From assembly GCF_004103755.1 (NCBI RefSeq), contig NZ_CP035283.1:2170001-2234000 (forward strand): DNA of 64,000 bases. Direction: 5' to 3'. The DNA is from Caproiciproducens sp. NJN-50 (lineage in GTDB: Bacteria > Bacillota > Clostridia > Oscillospirales > Acutalibacteraceae). The notes under the pieces were generated by a model. That model did no database searches. It had not been told where the DNA came from and saw only the letters and a list, made by a program, of their open reading frames with translations. Below, one piece after another: positions 43,922-51,924 of this stretch (within the stretch, counting starts at the first letter, position 1; each line of letters opens with the position of its first letter). A program made the position numbers and the translations under genes.

Positions 43922-44737
43922 TCACAAATCGTTTCCGTCTTCAATGCTGATCTCATTGAATCGGTCGGTCAGATCGCGGAGCTCCAGCGCGTCTTTTTCC
44001 CCGTCGCAGACATCGAGAACCGTTTTCCCGCGGTGCATCATCACAAGCCGGTCGCCGTAGGCCAAGGCAAAGCGGAGGTTGTGGGTCACCATCATCACCG
44101 TGATCCGTTTTTCGCGCACCAGCTTCCGCGTCAGCCCCATCACGTTTTCGCTGGAGGACGGATCGAGCGCCGCAGTGTGCTCGTCGAGAATCAGAAGGTC
44201 GATCGGCGTCATCGTGCAGATCAGAAGAGAGAGTGCCTGCCGCTGGCCGCCCGAAAGGTTCGCGACCGGCAGGTCGAGCTGATCTTCCAACCCAAGCCTC
44301 AGCAGCTCCAGCCTCGACCGGTATTCATCGATCTTTTTCCGGCTGACGCCGCGCGAAAGGCCGTACCGTTTTCCCTTGTGATCGGCGAGCGACAGATTTT
44401 CCAGAATCGTCAGCTGCGGGCAGGTTCCCAGAGCCGGGTCCTGAAACACGCGGCCGATCCGCCGGGAACGGACATGCTCCGGCTCATGGGTAATGTCTTT
44501 TCCGCCGAGCAGAATCCGCCCCCCGTCCGGCGTTTCGCCGCCGCACACCAGATTCAAAAGGGTCGTTTTGCCGGAACCGTTGCTGCCGATGATGCAGACA
44601 AACCGCCCGCGGCCGACGGACAGATTGAAATCCTCAAACAATTTGATTTCACTGACCGAACCGCTGTTGAAGGTTTTATCAATATGGCACACTTCCAGCA
44701 GGGGAGCGCCGGTTTCAGACCTGATTTCTGATGACAT
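43922..44737 (-). CDS. ABC transporter ATPase, TrpZ-like
   Basis: A 271-residue ATP-binding subunit: Walker A CIIGSNGSGKTTLLNL, signature NLSGGQRQALSLL, Walker B IDLLILDEHTAALDP, H-loop MMVTHNLRFAL. EHT replaces the common EPT after the catalytic Glu. Partner of the permease (23-bp overlap) and lipoprotein upstream. Assigned to a tryptophan importer from the Trp T-box and trpB2 in the same unit. Confidence 0.9.
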   Translation of the reverse strand: MSSEIRSETGAPLLEVCHIDKTFNSGSVSEIKLFEDFNLSVGRGRFVCIIGSNGSGKTTLLNLVCGGETPDGGRILLGGKDITHEPEHVRSRRIGRVFQDPALGTCPQLTILENLSLADHKGKRYGLSRGVSRKKIDEYRSRLELLRLGLEDQLDLPVANLSGGQRQALSLLICTMTPIDLLILDEHTAALDPSSSENVMGLTRKLVREKRITVMMVTHNLRFALAYGDRLVMMHRGKTVLDVCDGEKDALELRDLTDRFNEISIEDGNDL

Positions 44738-45620
44738 GCTTCTTTCTCCTCCCCGTTTCGTATGCGACCAGAACAGCGGTGAGCAGCACCGACATTAAAA
44801 GCTTCATGTAGTTGGTTGGCAAGCCCATCTGCAAAGCGGCGACCAGCACCCCGCGGTATAGAACCGCGCCCAGAACCACCGCCGTTGTGGGCCGCAAAAA
44901 CTTCAGTCCGGAAAAAATATTGACCCCCACAATGACGGCCGCAAGCCCAAGCACGATCATCCCTGTCCCGCTGTAGATATCGGCGGACTCTTCCCGCTGG
45001 CAGAGGATACAGCCCGAAAGCGCCGCCAGGCCGTTGCCCAGCATCAGGCCGAGGATCTTCATATCGCCCGGATCTTTTCCCAGCGACACGACATACCGGG
45101 AGTTATTCCCCGCAGCGCGCAGCAAAAGGCCGGACTTTGTTTTTAAATATTCGTCGAGCAAAAGCTTAACAAGAACGCAGAATACGAACGCCACGGCAAG
45201 CGCGCGCAGGCTGTTGTATGAATCCGGGATCAGCGCCGCAAGACCGACGGTGTAAACGGTCGGCTGGTTGTAAAACGGCGCGACCGCACTGCCTGAGGTA
45301 ACCGCCAGGTTGACGCTCCACAGCGCCGTCATCACCAGAATTCCGGAGAGCAGGTCGGTGATGTGCAGCTTGACATGCAGCAGACCCGTCACGCCCCCCG
45401 CCGCCGCCCCGCAGGCAAACGCCGCAAGGCAGGCCAGCCAAGGGCTCAATCCAGCGGAGATCATCACTCCGGCCACACAGGAACCGAGCGGGAACGTGCC
45501 CTCCACCGAAAGGTCCGGAAAATTCAGCACCTGATAGGTCACGTAGATTCCGAGCGCCATGATGCCGTAGACAAAGCCCTCCTGCAGCACGCCGGTCAGA
45601 AGTCCCAGAAACACACTCAT
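44715..45620 (-). CDS. ABC transporter permease, TrpY-like
   Basis: A 301-residue permease with eight or nine hydrophobic segments of the branched-chain amino acid (BPD_transp_2) type: YVTYQVLNFPDLSVEGTFPL near the N-terminus and LALSGCILCQREESADIYSG later. TrpY-type permeases act with TrpX and TrpZ. The ATG has a GAGAGGGACC site. Confidence 0.88.
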   Translation of the reverse strand: MSVFLGLLTGVLQEGFVYGIMALGIYVTYQVLNFPDLSVEGTFPLGSCVAGVMISAGLSPWLACLAAFACGAAAGGVTGLLHVKLHITDLLSGILVMTALWSVNLAVTSGSAVAPFYNQPTVYTVGLAALIPDSYNSLRALAVAFVFCVLVKLLLDEYLKTKSGLLLRAAGNNSRYVVSLGKDPGDMKILGLMLGNGLAALSGCILCQREESADIYSGTGMIVLGLAAVIVGVNIFSGLKFLRPTTAVVLGAVLYRGVLVAALQMGLPTNYMKLLMSVLLTAVLVAYETGRRKKHVIRNQV

Positions 45621-45650
45621 ACCATCGGTCCCTCTCTTTTCCGCCGGCTG

Positions 45651-46709
45651 TTATTCGGCAACGTTTTCCGCATTGGAGTAGTCTTTGGGAAGAGATATCC
45701 CCAGCTGCTTCATCACCTTTTCGTTATAAACCGGTTTGCCGAAATCGACGGTATAGACCGGCGTCGTCGCCGGATCCGCCGTTCCATCCAATACTTTCGC
45801 GGCCATCTTTCCGGTTTCTTCTCCCAGTGCGACGAAGTCGATGCTCACGGAGGCGAGGCAGCCGTCCTTGACCTGTTCCACCTCGGAACCAAAGATCGGG
45901 ATCTTGGCCTCGTTCGCTGCCTGAAGCAAGCCGGGAAGGTGATTGACGACGTTGTTGTCCGTAAAGTTATTGATGCAGTCAACGCCTTTGGAGATCAGTG
46001 TTTTGACAGACGGTTCCACGTCGGAGGAGCCCGTCACGCCGATTTCGACCACCTCAAACCCGTATTTCGGCGCAAGGCTCTGGAATTTCTTCAGGCAGGC
46101 CGTGGAGTTCGGCTCGCTGGTCGTGTGCAGCACGCCGATCTTCTTCGCGTTCGGCAGGAACGCGCGGATCAGCTTGAGCTGATCTTCCAGAGGCAGAACG
46201 TCCGAAGAGCCGGTGCAGTTGACGCCGGGCTTTTCCAGCGACTTCACGATTCCAGAGGCGACCGGGTCGTTGACCGATGTGAAAATCGTCGGAATATCCG
46301 TCGACTTCGCGGCGCCGTACAGCGCCATCGCCGCCGGGGTCGCGATGCCCATCACCATATCGTATTTTTTAGCGACCATCGTCTGCGCGATCGTTTTCGC
46401 GTTATTCGCGTCCGCCTGCGCATTCTGAAAATCGACGGTCAGGTTTTCGCCCTCTTTGTAGCCTGATTCCTCCAGGCCTTTCATAAAGCCGGTATGGCAG
46501 TTGTCAAGCGACGCGTTGACCGCGTACTCGATGATTCCGATGCTCTTCGCCGCCTTTGCCGCAGAACCGGAAGATGCCGGCGTCACGGAAGACGCGGACG
46601 AAGTTCCGGCCGCGGAAGATGCGGAGCCGGAAGCGGAACAGGCGCCGAGCGCGCCGGAGACAAGAACGGCGAGAGCTGCCGCAACGATTTTTTTACTGAT
46701 GTTTTTCAT
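45651..46709 (-). CDS. ABC transporter substrate-binding lipoprotein, TrpX-like
   Basis: A 352-residue lipoprotein: signal peptide with lipobox LGAC (Cys24), a Ser/Ala-rich linker to about residue 50, then an ABC_sub_bind periplasmic-binding fold (IGIIEYAVNASLDNCHTGFM, KKIGVLHTTSEPNS). This family includes the tryptophan binder TrpX. Substrate inferred from the Trp T-box. RBS AGAAGGGG. It lies 119 bp after trpB2 with no terminator between. Confidence 0.9.
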   Translation of the reverse strand: MKNISKKIVAAALAVLVSGALGACSASGSASSAAGTSSASSVTPASSGSAAKAAKSIGIIEYAVNASLDNCHTGFMKGLEESGYKEGENLTVDFQNAQADANNAKTIAQTMVAKKYDMVMGIATPAAMALYGAAKSTDIPTIFTSVNDPVASGIVKSLEKPGVNCTGSSDVLPLEDQLKLIRAFLPNAKKIGVLHTTSEPNSTACLKKFQSLAPKYGFEVVEIGVTGSSDVEPSVKTLISKGVDCINNFTDNNVVNHLPGLLQAANEAKIPIFGSEVEQVKDGCLASVSIDFVALGEETGKMAAKVLDGTADPATTPVYTVDFGKPVYNEKVMKQLGISLPKDYSNAENVAE

Positions 46710-46828
46710 GACGAATCCCCTTCTGAAAATAAAATTGAGTAAACAAGAAATAAAATTATATGTTCGCCACCAGCCGTCCGGCATCGGAACCACCTCTTCT
46801 CTTTCGGAATCTCATGCGGTTTTTCTAT

Positions 46829-48211
46829 TTACTCCTGAACTCCGGGAATTTTCGGCAGGCTGTCAAATCCGCGCTGAAGCTCCTCGTCGGTCGGAATCGT
46901 GTCCGTCATGGTCCCGTCCAGATAGGAGGAATAGGCCGCCATATCGAAATAACCGGTGCCGGTCAGTCCGAACAGAATCGTTTTCTTTTCGCCGCTTTCC
47001 CTGCAGCGGATCGCCTCGTCCATCGCGACACGGATTGCGTGCGCGGACTCCGGCGCGGGCAGGATCGTCTCATGCTTTGCGAAATAGACGGCCGCTTCGA
47101 AGACCCTGCTCTGCTCCACCGCGCGCGCTTCGTCCAGATACCCGTCGTGGTACAGCTTTGACAAGATCGGCGACATGCCGTGGTAGCGCAGTCCGCCCGC
47201 GTGATTCGCGGACGGGATGAACCCGCTGCCGAGCGTATACATTTTCGCCATCGGGGTCACCTTGCCGGTGTCGCAGAAATCGTATGCGTATTTCCCGCGC
47301 GTGAAAGACGGGCAGGAAGCCGGCTCCACCGCGATGAAATGCGGATTCGCCCTGCCGGTCAGCTTGTCGCGCATGAACGGGGCGATCAAACCGCCGAGGT
47401 TGGAGCCGCCGCCCGCGCAGCCGATGACAAGATCAGGATATTCGCCGATCTGTTTCATCGCCGTCTCGCATTCCAGGCCGATGACGGACTGGTGCAGCAG
47501 GACCTGGTTCAGAACCGAGCCGAGCACATAGCGGCATCCCTTCGTGGTCACGGCGCGCTCCACCGCCTCCGAAATCGCGCAGCCAAGGCTGCCGGTGGTC
47601 TCCGGGTCCCTTGCGAGGATCGCGCGCCCGGCGTTGGTTTTGTCGCTCGGGCTCGGAATCACCTCCGCGCCGAAGGTGCGCATCACGTCTTTGCGGTACG
47701 GCTTCTGCTGATAGGAAACCTTGACCATGAACACGGTCAGCGGGATTCCGAAATAGGAGCAGGCCTCGGCCAGCGCCGTCCCCCACTGCCCCGCGCCCGT
47801 CTCGGTCGTCAGGGAAGTCATCCCTTCCTTCTTTGCGTAATACGCCTGCGCCACCGCGGAATTCAGCTTATGGCTTCCCGACGTATTATTCCCCTCAAAC
47901 TTGTAATAAATTTTCGCCGGCGTCCCCAGAGCCTTCTCCAGATTGTACGCGCGGATCAGCGGGGACGGCCTGTAAATTTTATAAAGATTGACGACTTCCT
48001 CCGGGATCTCGACATAGCGCGTGCCGGAATCCATTTCCTGATGCGCCAGCTCCTGACAAAACACGGGGTACAGATCCTCTTCCGCCGCCGGCTTCATCGT
48101 CGCCGGGTTGATCATCGGATCGGGAAGCTCCTTCATATCCGCCCGCAAATTGTACCATTGCCTTGGAATCTGCTCCTCGGATAGGGTAAGGCGATACGGT
48201 ATTTTGCCCAT
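46829..48211 (-). CDS. TrpB2-type tryptophan synthase beta chain
   Basis: A 460-residue PLP enzyme of the TrpB2 branch, longer than ordinary TrpB (about 400). The PLP lysine is in NNTSGSHKLNSAVAQAYYA, the phosphate loop GCAGGGSNLGGL, and the late serine-type site FGLTGTGYFDM. TrpB2 makes tryptophan from indole and serine and often acts without TrpA; no trpA is in the window. Start ATG 48211 follows GAAAGGAG. First gene after a Trp-specific T-box. Confidence 0.93.
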   Translation of the reverse strand: MGKIPYRLTLSEEQIPRQWYNLRADMKELPDPMINPATMKPAAEEDLYPVFCQELAHQEMDSGTRYVEIPEEVVNLYKIYRPSPLIRAYNLEKALGTPAKIYYKFEGNNTSGSHKLNSAVAQAYYAKKEGMTSLTTETGAGQWGTALAEACSYFGIPLTVFMVKVSYQQKPYRKDVMRTFGAEVIPSPSDKTNAGRAILARDPETTGSLGCAISEAVERAVTTKGCRYVLGSVLNQVLLHQSVIGLECETAMKQIGEYPDLVIGCAGGGSNLGGLIAPFMRDKLTGRANPHFIAVEPASCPSFTRGKYAYDFCDTGKVTPMAKMYTLGSGFIPSANHAGGLRYHGMSPILSKLYHDGYLDEARAVEQSRVFEAAVYFAKHETILPAPESAHAIRVAMDEAIRCRESGEKKTILFGLTGTGYFDMAAYSSYLDGTMTDTIPTDEELQRGFDSLPKIPGVQE

Positions 48212-48243
48212 GACAATTCTCCTTTCAGTCGGTAAAACAAAAT

Positions 48244-48520
48244 AAAAAAACCCTTGCCCCTGCAATTACAGGGACAAGAGCCTAAACTCCTGCGGTACCA
48301 CCCACATTGGCGAAAAATCGCCCGCTTTCTTCCATACACCACCATGTACGCTTCCTTGGTAACGGGTGAAGATCCCGTCGGACACTACTCGGCTCGTTCG
48401 CCTTTCGTCCCGCCCTCATAAGTCCATTCGTCCGGAACAGTCCCGCCGCAATCCCACCGCCTGCGGCTCTCTTTGGAAAATGTCAACCCGGAGTACTACT
48501 CTTACTCGCCGGTTTTTTAT
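48244..48520 (-). promoter_or_regulatory. T-box leader with UGG (Trp) specifier before trpB2
   Basis: The T-box motif GGGTGGTACCGCA lies at 48291-48303. Stem I has CAAAGAGAGCCGC, and the specifier loop reads GAA-TGG-ACT with the Trp codon at 48424-48426. The terminator stem (48251-48280, G-U pairs included) is followed by seven T. It should open trpB2 and the TrpXYZ transporter when tRNA-Trp is uncharged. Confidence 0.94.
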
Positions 48521-48529
48521 GTTGATAGT

Positions 48530-48558
48530 ATTATATTCCGTCCTGCTTTTTTTGTCAA
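48530..48558 (-). promoter_or_regulatory. Consensus sigma-A promoter of the Trp T-box operon
   Basis: TTGACA (48553-48558), 17-bp spacer, TATAAT (48530-48535) on the minus strand. The -35 box overlaps the stop codon of the MmcQ-like gene. Confidence 0.88.
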
Positions 48559-48950
48559 TACTTTCTTTTCCGCTTTGGGAGCGTGCACCGGTAACTTGCG
48601 TCAATCCACGAGCGCAGCTCCTTATCCGGCACGCTGCCGTCCAGCAGCACGCCGATCCAGTGCTCCTTGTTCATGTGATACGCCGGGATCACGCTGCGGT
48701 AAACCCCGCGCAGGAAGTCGGCCTCGGCGGGATCGCATTTTAAATTGAGGTTGAGAATGCCGCCGTGTTCAAAAATCAGCGCGAAACTTCTCCGGTTCTC
48801 CAAGTGCCGCATGACCGTCCACGCATCCGGGGAAGACGGGTCGTCGTCAAACGGATAATCCTCGTAAGCCCCCGGCAGACGAAGGCAGTATTCAACCAGG
48901 GCCTTTCGGGCCGGTATTTCGGCTTTTTCCTTGTTTTTTGGGCAGTTCAT
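48555..48950 (-). CDS. MmcQ/YjbR-family protein
   Basis: A 131-residue protein with the YjbR (CyaY-like fold) pattern: YCLRLPGAYEDYPFDDDP, RRSFALIFEHGGILNLNLKC, and YHMNKEHWIGVLLDGSVPD. These small proteins are called DNA-binding by homology, but their role is unsettled. ATG 48950 is eight bases past GGAAAGGA. Confidence 0.85.
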   Translation of the reverse strand: MNCPKNKEKAEIPARKALVEYCLRLPGAYEDYPFDDDPSSPDAWTVMRHLENRRSFALIFEHGGILNLNLKCDPAEADFLRGVYRSVIPAYHMNKEHWIGVLLDGSVPDKELRSWIDASYRCTLPKRKRKY

Positions 48951-49099
48951 CCTCAGGATCCTTTCCGAATTCAAACCTAATATAGCCCGTTTTCCGGACA
49001 AAGTCAAGAATCCCCGGTGCACAAAAAAACCAGCGCAATTTATTCCATTCCATGATATAATAGAAAGAATCGAGTGCGACGGAAGCGGAGGGAAACAGT

Positions 49100-49735
49100 G
49101 TGAAAATCGTGATTACCATTGCAAGACAATACGGGAGCGGAGGCAGGGAAATCGGCCGAAGGCTGGCGAAAAGGTTTTCCATCCCGTTCTACGACCGGGA
49201 ACTGATCGCGGCAGCGGCAAAACGAAGCGGACTGAGCCGCGAGATCCTGGAGCAGGCGGATGAAAAAGTCGGGAGCAGCCTTCTTTACGCAATGATTATG
49301 GGAAATTACCCTTACGTGGACAGCGGCGCCATGGCGGCAGGCCGGTTGCCGGTTAACGACCGGCTGTTCCAGCTGCAGGCAAAACTGATCCGGGAAGCCG
49401 CGGGAAACGGTCCGTGCGTCATTGTCGGCCGCTGCGCCGACGACATCCTTCGCGGCAGGGAAAATGTGTTCAGCGTCTTTCTGTACGCCGACCTCACCTT
49501 CCGCAAAGAACGCGCCGTAAAAGAATACGGGGTTCAGCCGGAAAGCGCGGCGGGTTGGGTTGCCAAACAGGATAAACAGCGCGCGGGATACTATCATTTT
49601 TACACGGACGAAAAATGGGGAGAAACCGGAAATTACCATCTCTGCGTCGACTCCTCCTGCTTCGGCATTTCAGGAGCGGAGGAACTGATCGCCCGCGCGG
49701 TTCTGCTGCGCGAAAATCGGACGGGACAAGAATAA
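49100..49735 (+). CDS. Cytidylate-kinase-like family protein
   Basis: A 211-residue P-loop protein. The loop ARQYGSGGREIGRRLAKRF resembles cytidylate kinase but lacks the usual GKST ending; IPFYDRELIAAAAKRSG and CVIVGRCADDIL follow the Cmk-like (AAA_26) family found in Clostridia. Bona fide Cmk is normally distinct, so the acceptor is uncertain. Starts with GTG 49100 behind GGAGGG. Confidence 0.82.
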   Translation: MKIVITIARQYGSGGREIGRRLAKRFSIPFYDRELIAAAAKRSGLSREILEQADEKVGSSLLYAMIMGNYPYVDSGAMAAGRLPVNDRLFQLQAKLIREAAGNGPCVIVGRCADDILRGRENVFSVFLYADLTFRKERAVKEYGVQPESAAGWVAKQDKQRAGYYHFYTDEKWGETGNYHLCVDSSCFGISGAEELIARAVLLRENRTGQE

Positions 49736-49788
49736 ACCCACGCCAGCGGCACATAATAAGAAAAATTTAAACACCGAGGTGCCGTATT

Positions 49789-50310
49789 ATGACGAATTTA
49801 CACTGTGATGTGACAAACTGCGGCAATAACAAGCAACGCAACTGCTGCAGACCCGACATCATGGTGGGCGGCCCGCGCGCGAGCGCGAGCACCCAGACCT
49901 ACTGCGCAAACTTCATGGATGCAAAAGACTGCAGCGGGATGCCGCAGAATGCGATCGACCATGATTCCCCGAATCCCTCTCTCGACGTTCACTGCGAAGT
50001 GACCAAATGCGCCTACAACGAACGCAGGTCCTGCAACGCCGACCGCATTGATATCCGGACAACCGAAGTCAACGGCGGCCAGGTCAAAACGGAATGCGCA
50101 ACGTTTGAAAACAGGAGCGGCGGCTCCGGCGGGAGAAATTCCAGGCAGGGCCGGGAAAGAAACTCCGGCGCGGACGGCGGAAGGAGTTCCGGCCAAGGCG
50201 ATGGCCTGAATTTTAAAGGGTATCCCCTGGGAGGCCTGATGGATACGGACCCGGAATCCAGCGCCAGCAGTCCGAACACGCGGGGCGAGGCCCCCAATCA
50301 GTACCATTGA
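49789..50310 (+). CDS. Protein with two DUF1540 repeats
   Basis: A 173-residue protein with two Cys-rich DUF1540 units: CDVTNCGNNKQRNCC to CANF (residues 6-43) and CEVTKCAYNERRSC to CATF (residues 69-104). The four-Cys spacing suggests a small metal-binding fold. The C-terminal 65 residues are low-complexity, rich in Gly, Ser and Arg. DUF1540 proteins are frequent in spore formers, function unknown. RBS GAGGTG. Confidence 0.88.
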   Translation: MTNLHCDVTNCGNNKQRNCCRPDIMVGGPRASASTQTYCANFMDAKDCSGMPQNAIDHDSPNPSLDVHCEVTKCAYNERRSCNADRIDIRTTEVNGGQVKTECATFENRSGGSGGRNSRQGRERNSGADGGRSSGQGDGLNFKGYPLGGLMDTDPESSASSPNTRGEAPNQYH

Positions 50311-50326
50311 ACCTCTCTCCGCATCC

Positions 50327-50358
50327 GGCATGGCTGAAAACAGCCATGCCTTTATTTA
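50327..50358 (+). terminator. Terminator of the DUF1540 gene
   Basis: GGCATGGCTG pairs with CAGCCATGCC around AAAA, followed by TTTATTT. Confidence 0.88.
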
Positions 50359-50361
50359 TGC

Positions 50362-50390
50362 CTTTCCATGGGAATTATTTCCATGGAAAG
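50362..50390. repeat. Inverted repeat upstream of the SGNH lipoprotein gene
   Basis: CTTTCCATGG and CCATGGAAAG, ten perfect base pairs around nine bases, with no T-tract. It lies just before a promoter-like TTGAAA/TATACT pair (50425-50454), so it may be an operator. Confidence 0.55.
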
Positions 50391-50495
50391 CGTCATAATA
50401 TAATTATTACGATTGTGATACAATGGTTGAAACTGGATTTCAGTCTATGCTATACTACACTAGGATAGATATATCCTGGGGAAAGAAGGATGAAA

Positions 50496-51395
50496 ATGCA
50501 GCGGTGGGCCTTTTCCGTCCTGATGATTGCAGGACTGCTGACCGGCTGTCAAAGCTCACAGGCCATGACTATGGCGGTCCCCGATTCGTCTTCCGCGGCG
50601 GCTTCCGTCAACAGTTCCGCCGCGGCGTCTTCCGAAAGCCAGGACGCTTCCTCTTTAAATCCTATCTCCGAATCATCGTTGTCCGGTTCCGCTTCCGTTT
50701 CTCTGAAAATGCCTTCTGCTTCCGCCCCCTATACGCCGCCGGTTCTGAACTGCGTTCCCGAAAGCGCGGAGAAAGACCAGTCTTTCCTGAACGGCGCGGT
50801 TTTTGTCGGCGACTCCGTTACGCTGAAGCTGAAAAACTATGTGACCCAGAAGAGAAAATCCGAACCGGGCTTTTTCGGTACCGCCGCTTTTCTCGCCGCG
50901 GGAAGCATGGGCAGCGGAAACGCTCTGCAGCCGCTCAGCGCCGATTCCATCCATCCTTATTACAACGGAGACAAGGCCCTGCTGGAAGACAGCGCGGCCA
51001 AAATGGGAGCCGACAAGGTCTATCTGATGCTCGGCATCAACGATGTCGCGCCTTACGGTGTGGAGGGCGCGGCAAAAAATCTGGAAATATTGGCAAAGCG
51101 CTTCCGCGATCAAGTTCCGGGAATCAAGATTTACATTCAGTCCGCGACCCCCATGCTTCCAGAAAAGCAGAAAAAGACGCTGAACAATCCGAATCTCGAA
51201 CGCTACAACCAATTGGTATCCGAATTCTGTGAAAAGGACGGATGGCATTTTCTTGACGTCGCCTCCGTGATGCGGGACGGCACCGGTTCGCTGAAAAGGG
51301 AATACTGCAGCGACCCGGACGACTTGGGCCTTCATTTCACAGACGCCGCCTGCGAGGTCTGGATCCACTATATTCTGACACATACCGGAGGCTGA
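50496..51395 (+). CDS. SGNH/GDSL-hydrolase lipoprotein
   Basis: A 299-residue lipoprotein: signal peptide with lipobox LTGC (Cys18), a Ser/Ala-rich linker to about residue 70, then an SGNH hydrolase. Block I is VFVGDSVTLK (nucleophile Ser), block III YLMLGINDV (Asn), and block V DDLGLHFTD (catalytic His). Such cell-surface enzymes remove acyl groups from glycans or lipids. The ATG at 50496 is preferred because AGAAGG abuts the earlier ATG at 50490. The next gene follows after six bases. Confidence 0.9.
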   Translation: MQRWAFSVLMIAGLLTGCQSSQAMTMAVPDSSSAAASVNSSAAASSESQDASSLNPISESSLSGSASVSLKMPSASAPYTPPVLNCVPESAEKDQSFLNGAVFVGDSVTLKLKNYVTQKRKSEPGFFGTAAFLAAGSMGSGNALQPLSADSIHPYYNGDKALLEDSAAKMGADKVYLMLGINDVAPYGVEGAAKNLEILAKRFRDQVPGIKIYIQSATPMLPEKQKKTLNNPNLERYNQLVSEFCEKDGWHFLDVASVMRDGTGSLKREYCSDPDDLGLHFTDAACEVWIHYILTHTGG

Positions 51396-51400
51396 TGCCG

Positions 51401-51868
51401 ATGAAACGGATACTCCTTTTTCTCCTGACAATTGCCGCAGCCCTTTTCCTTTGGACCGGATGCGCAAAAGCGCCTCCGAAAGAGGCAAATCTCGCCAAAG
51501 TGATGGATTCCATGAAACAGAAAATCACAAATACCGAGATGATGGACCTTTCCTCGAAGGACCTGAAACCAAATCTCGGTGTCGACGCGAAAGATGTCAA
51601 ACAGTTTGCCGCCTATGTGGATTCCACGGGCACCAAGGGCGATGAAATTCTTCTTTTCGAAGGGACCGATGACGGGGCCGCCGACCGGATTGAAGAAAAG
51701 CTGAACGACCGCTACCGCCAGAAAGAAACCGAAATGAAGGATTACCTGCCGGAGGAGTATGCGATGCTGCAGAAATGCAAAGTGGAACGGGATGGGAATT
51801 TTGCCGCGATGATCGTGTCTCCGCAGTACGAAGAGCTGGAACAGATCTACCACAGCGCATTGAAATAG
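51401..51868 (+). CDS. DUF4358-like lipoprotein
   Basis: A 155-residue exported protein. The signal peptide ends FLWTGC, a slightly atypical lipobox with Cys21. The mature part contains GDEILLFEGTDDGAADRIEE and EEYAMLQKCKVERDGNFAAM, the DUF4358 pattern. Function unknown; members often stand beside SGNH or other surface genes, as here. ATG 51401 is nine bases past GGAGG of the previous gene's end. Confidence 0.85.
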   Translation: MKRILLFLLTIAAALFLWTGCAKAPPKEANLAKVMDSMKQKITNTEMMDLSSKDLKPNLGVDAKDVKQFAAYVDSTGTKGDEILLFEGTDDGAADRIEEKLNDRYRQKETEMKDYLPEEYAMLQKCKVERDGNFAAMIVSPQYEELEQIYHSALK

Positions 51869-51880
51869 TCAAGATTGTTT

Positions 51881-51924
51881 GAACGGCGGCGAAGGGATAC
51901 CCTCTCTTCGCCGCCGTTCCTGTT
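51881..51924. terminator. Bidirectional terminator between convergent genes
   Basis: GAACGGCGGCGAAG pairs with CTTCGCCGCCGTTC around 11 bases, followed by CTGTTTT on the plus strand. It serves the DUF4358 gene and probably the membrane protein gene from the other side. Confidence 0.78.

Noticed and set aside
46710..46828. Possible separate promoter or second T-box before the TrpX-like gene
   Set aside because: A TATAAT-like box is present but with no matching -35, and the GGTGGTTCCG stretch lacks the T-box core and a terminator.
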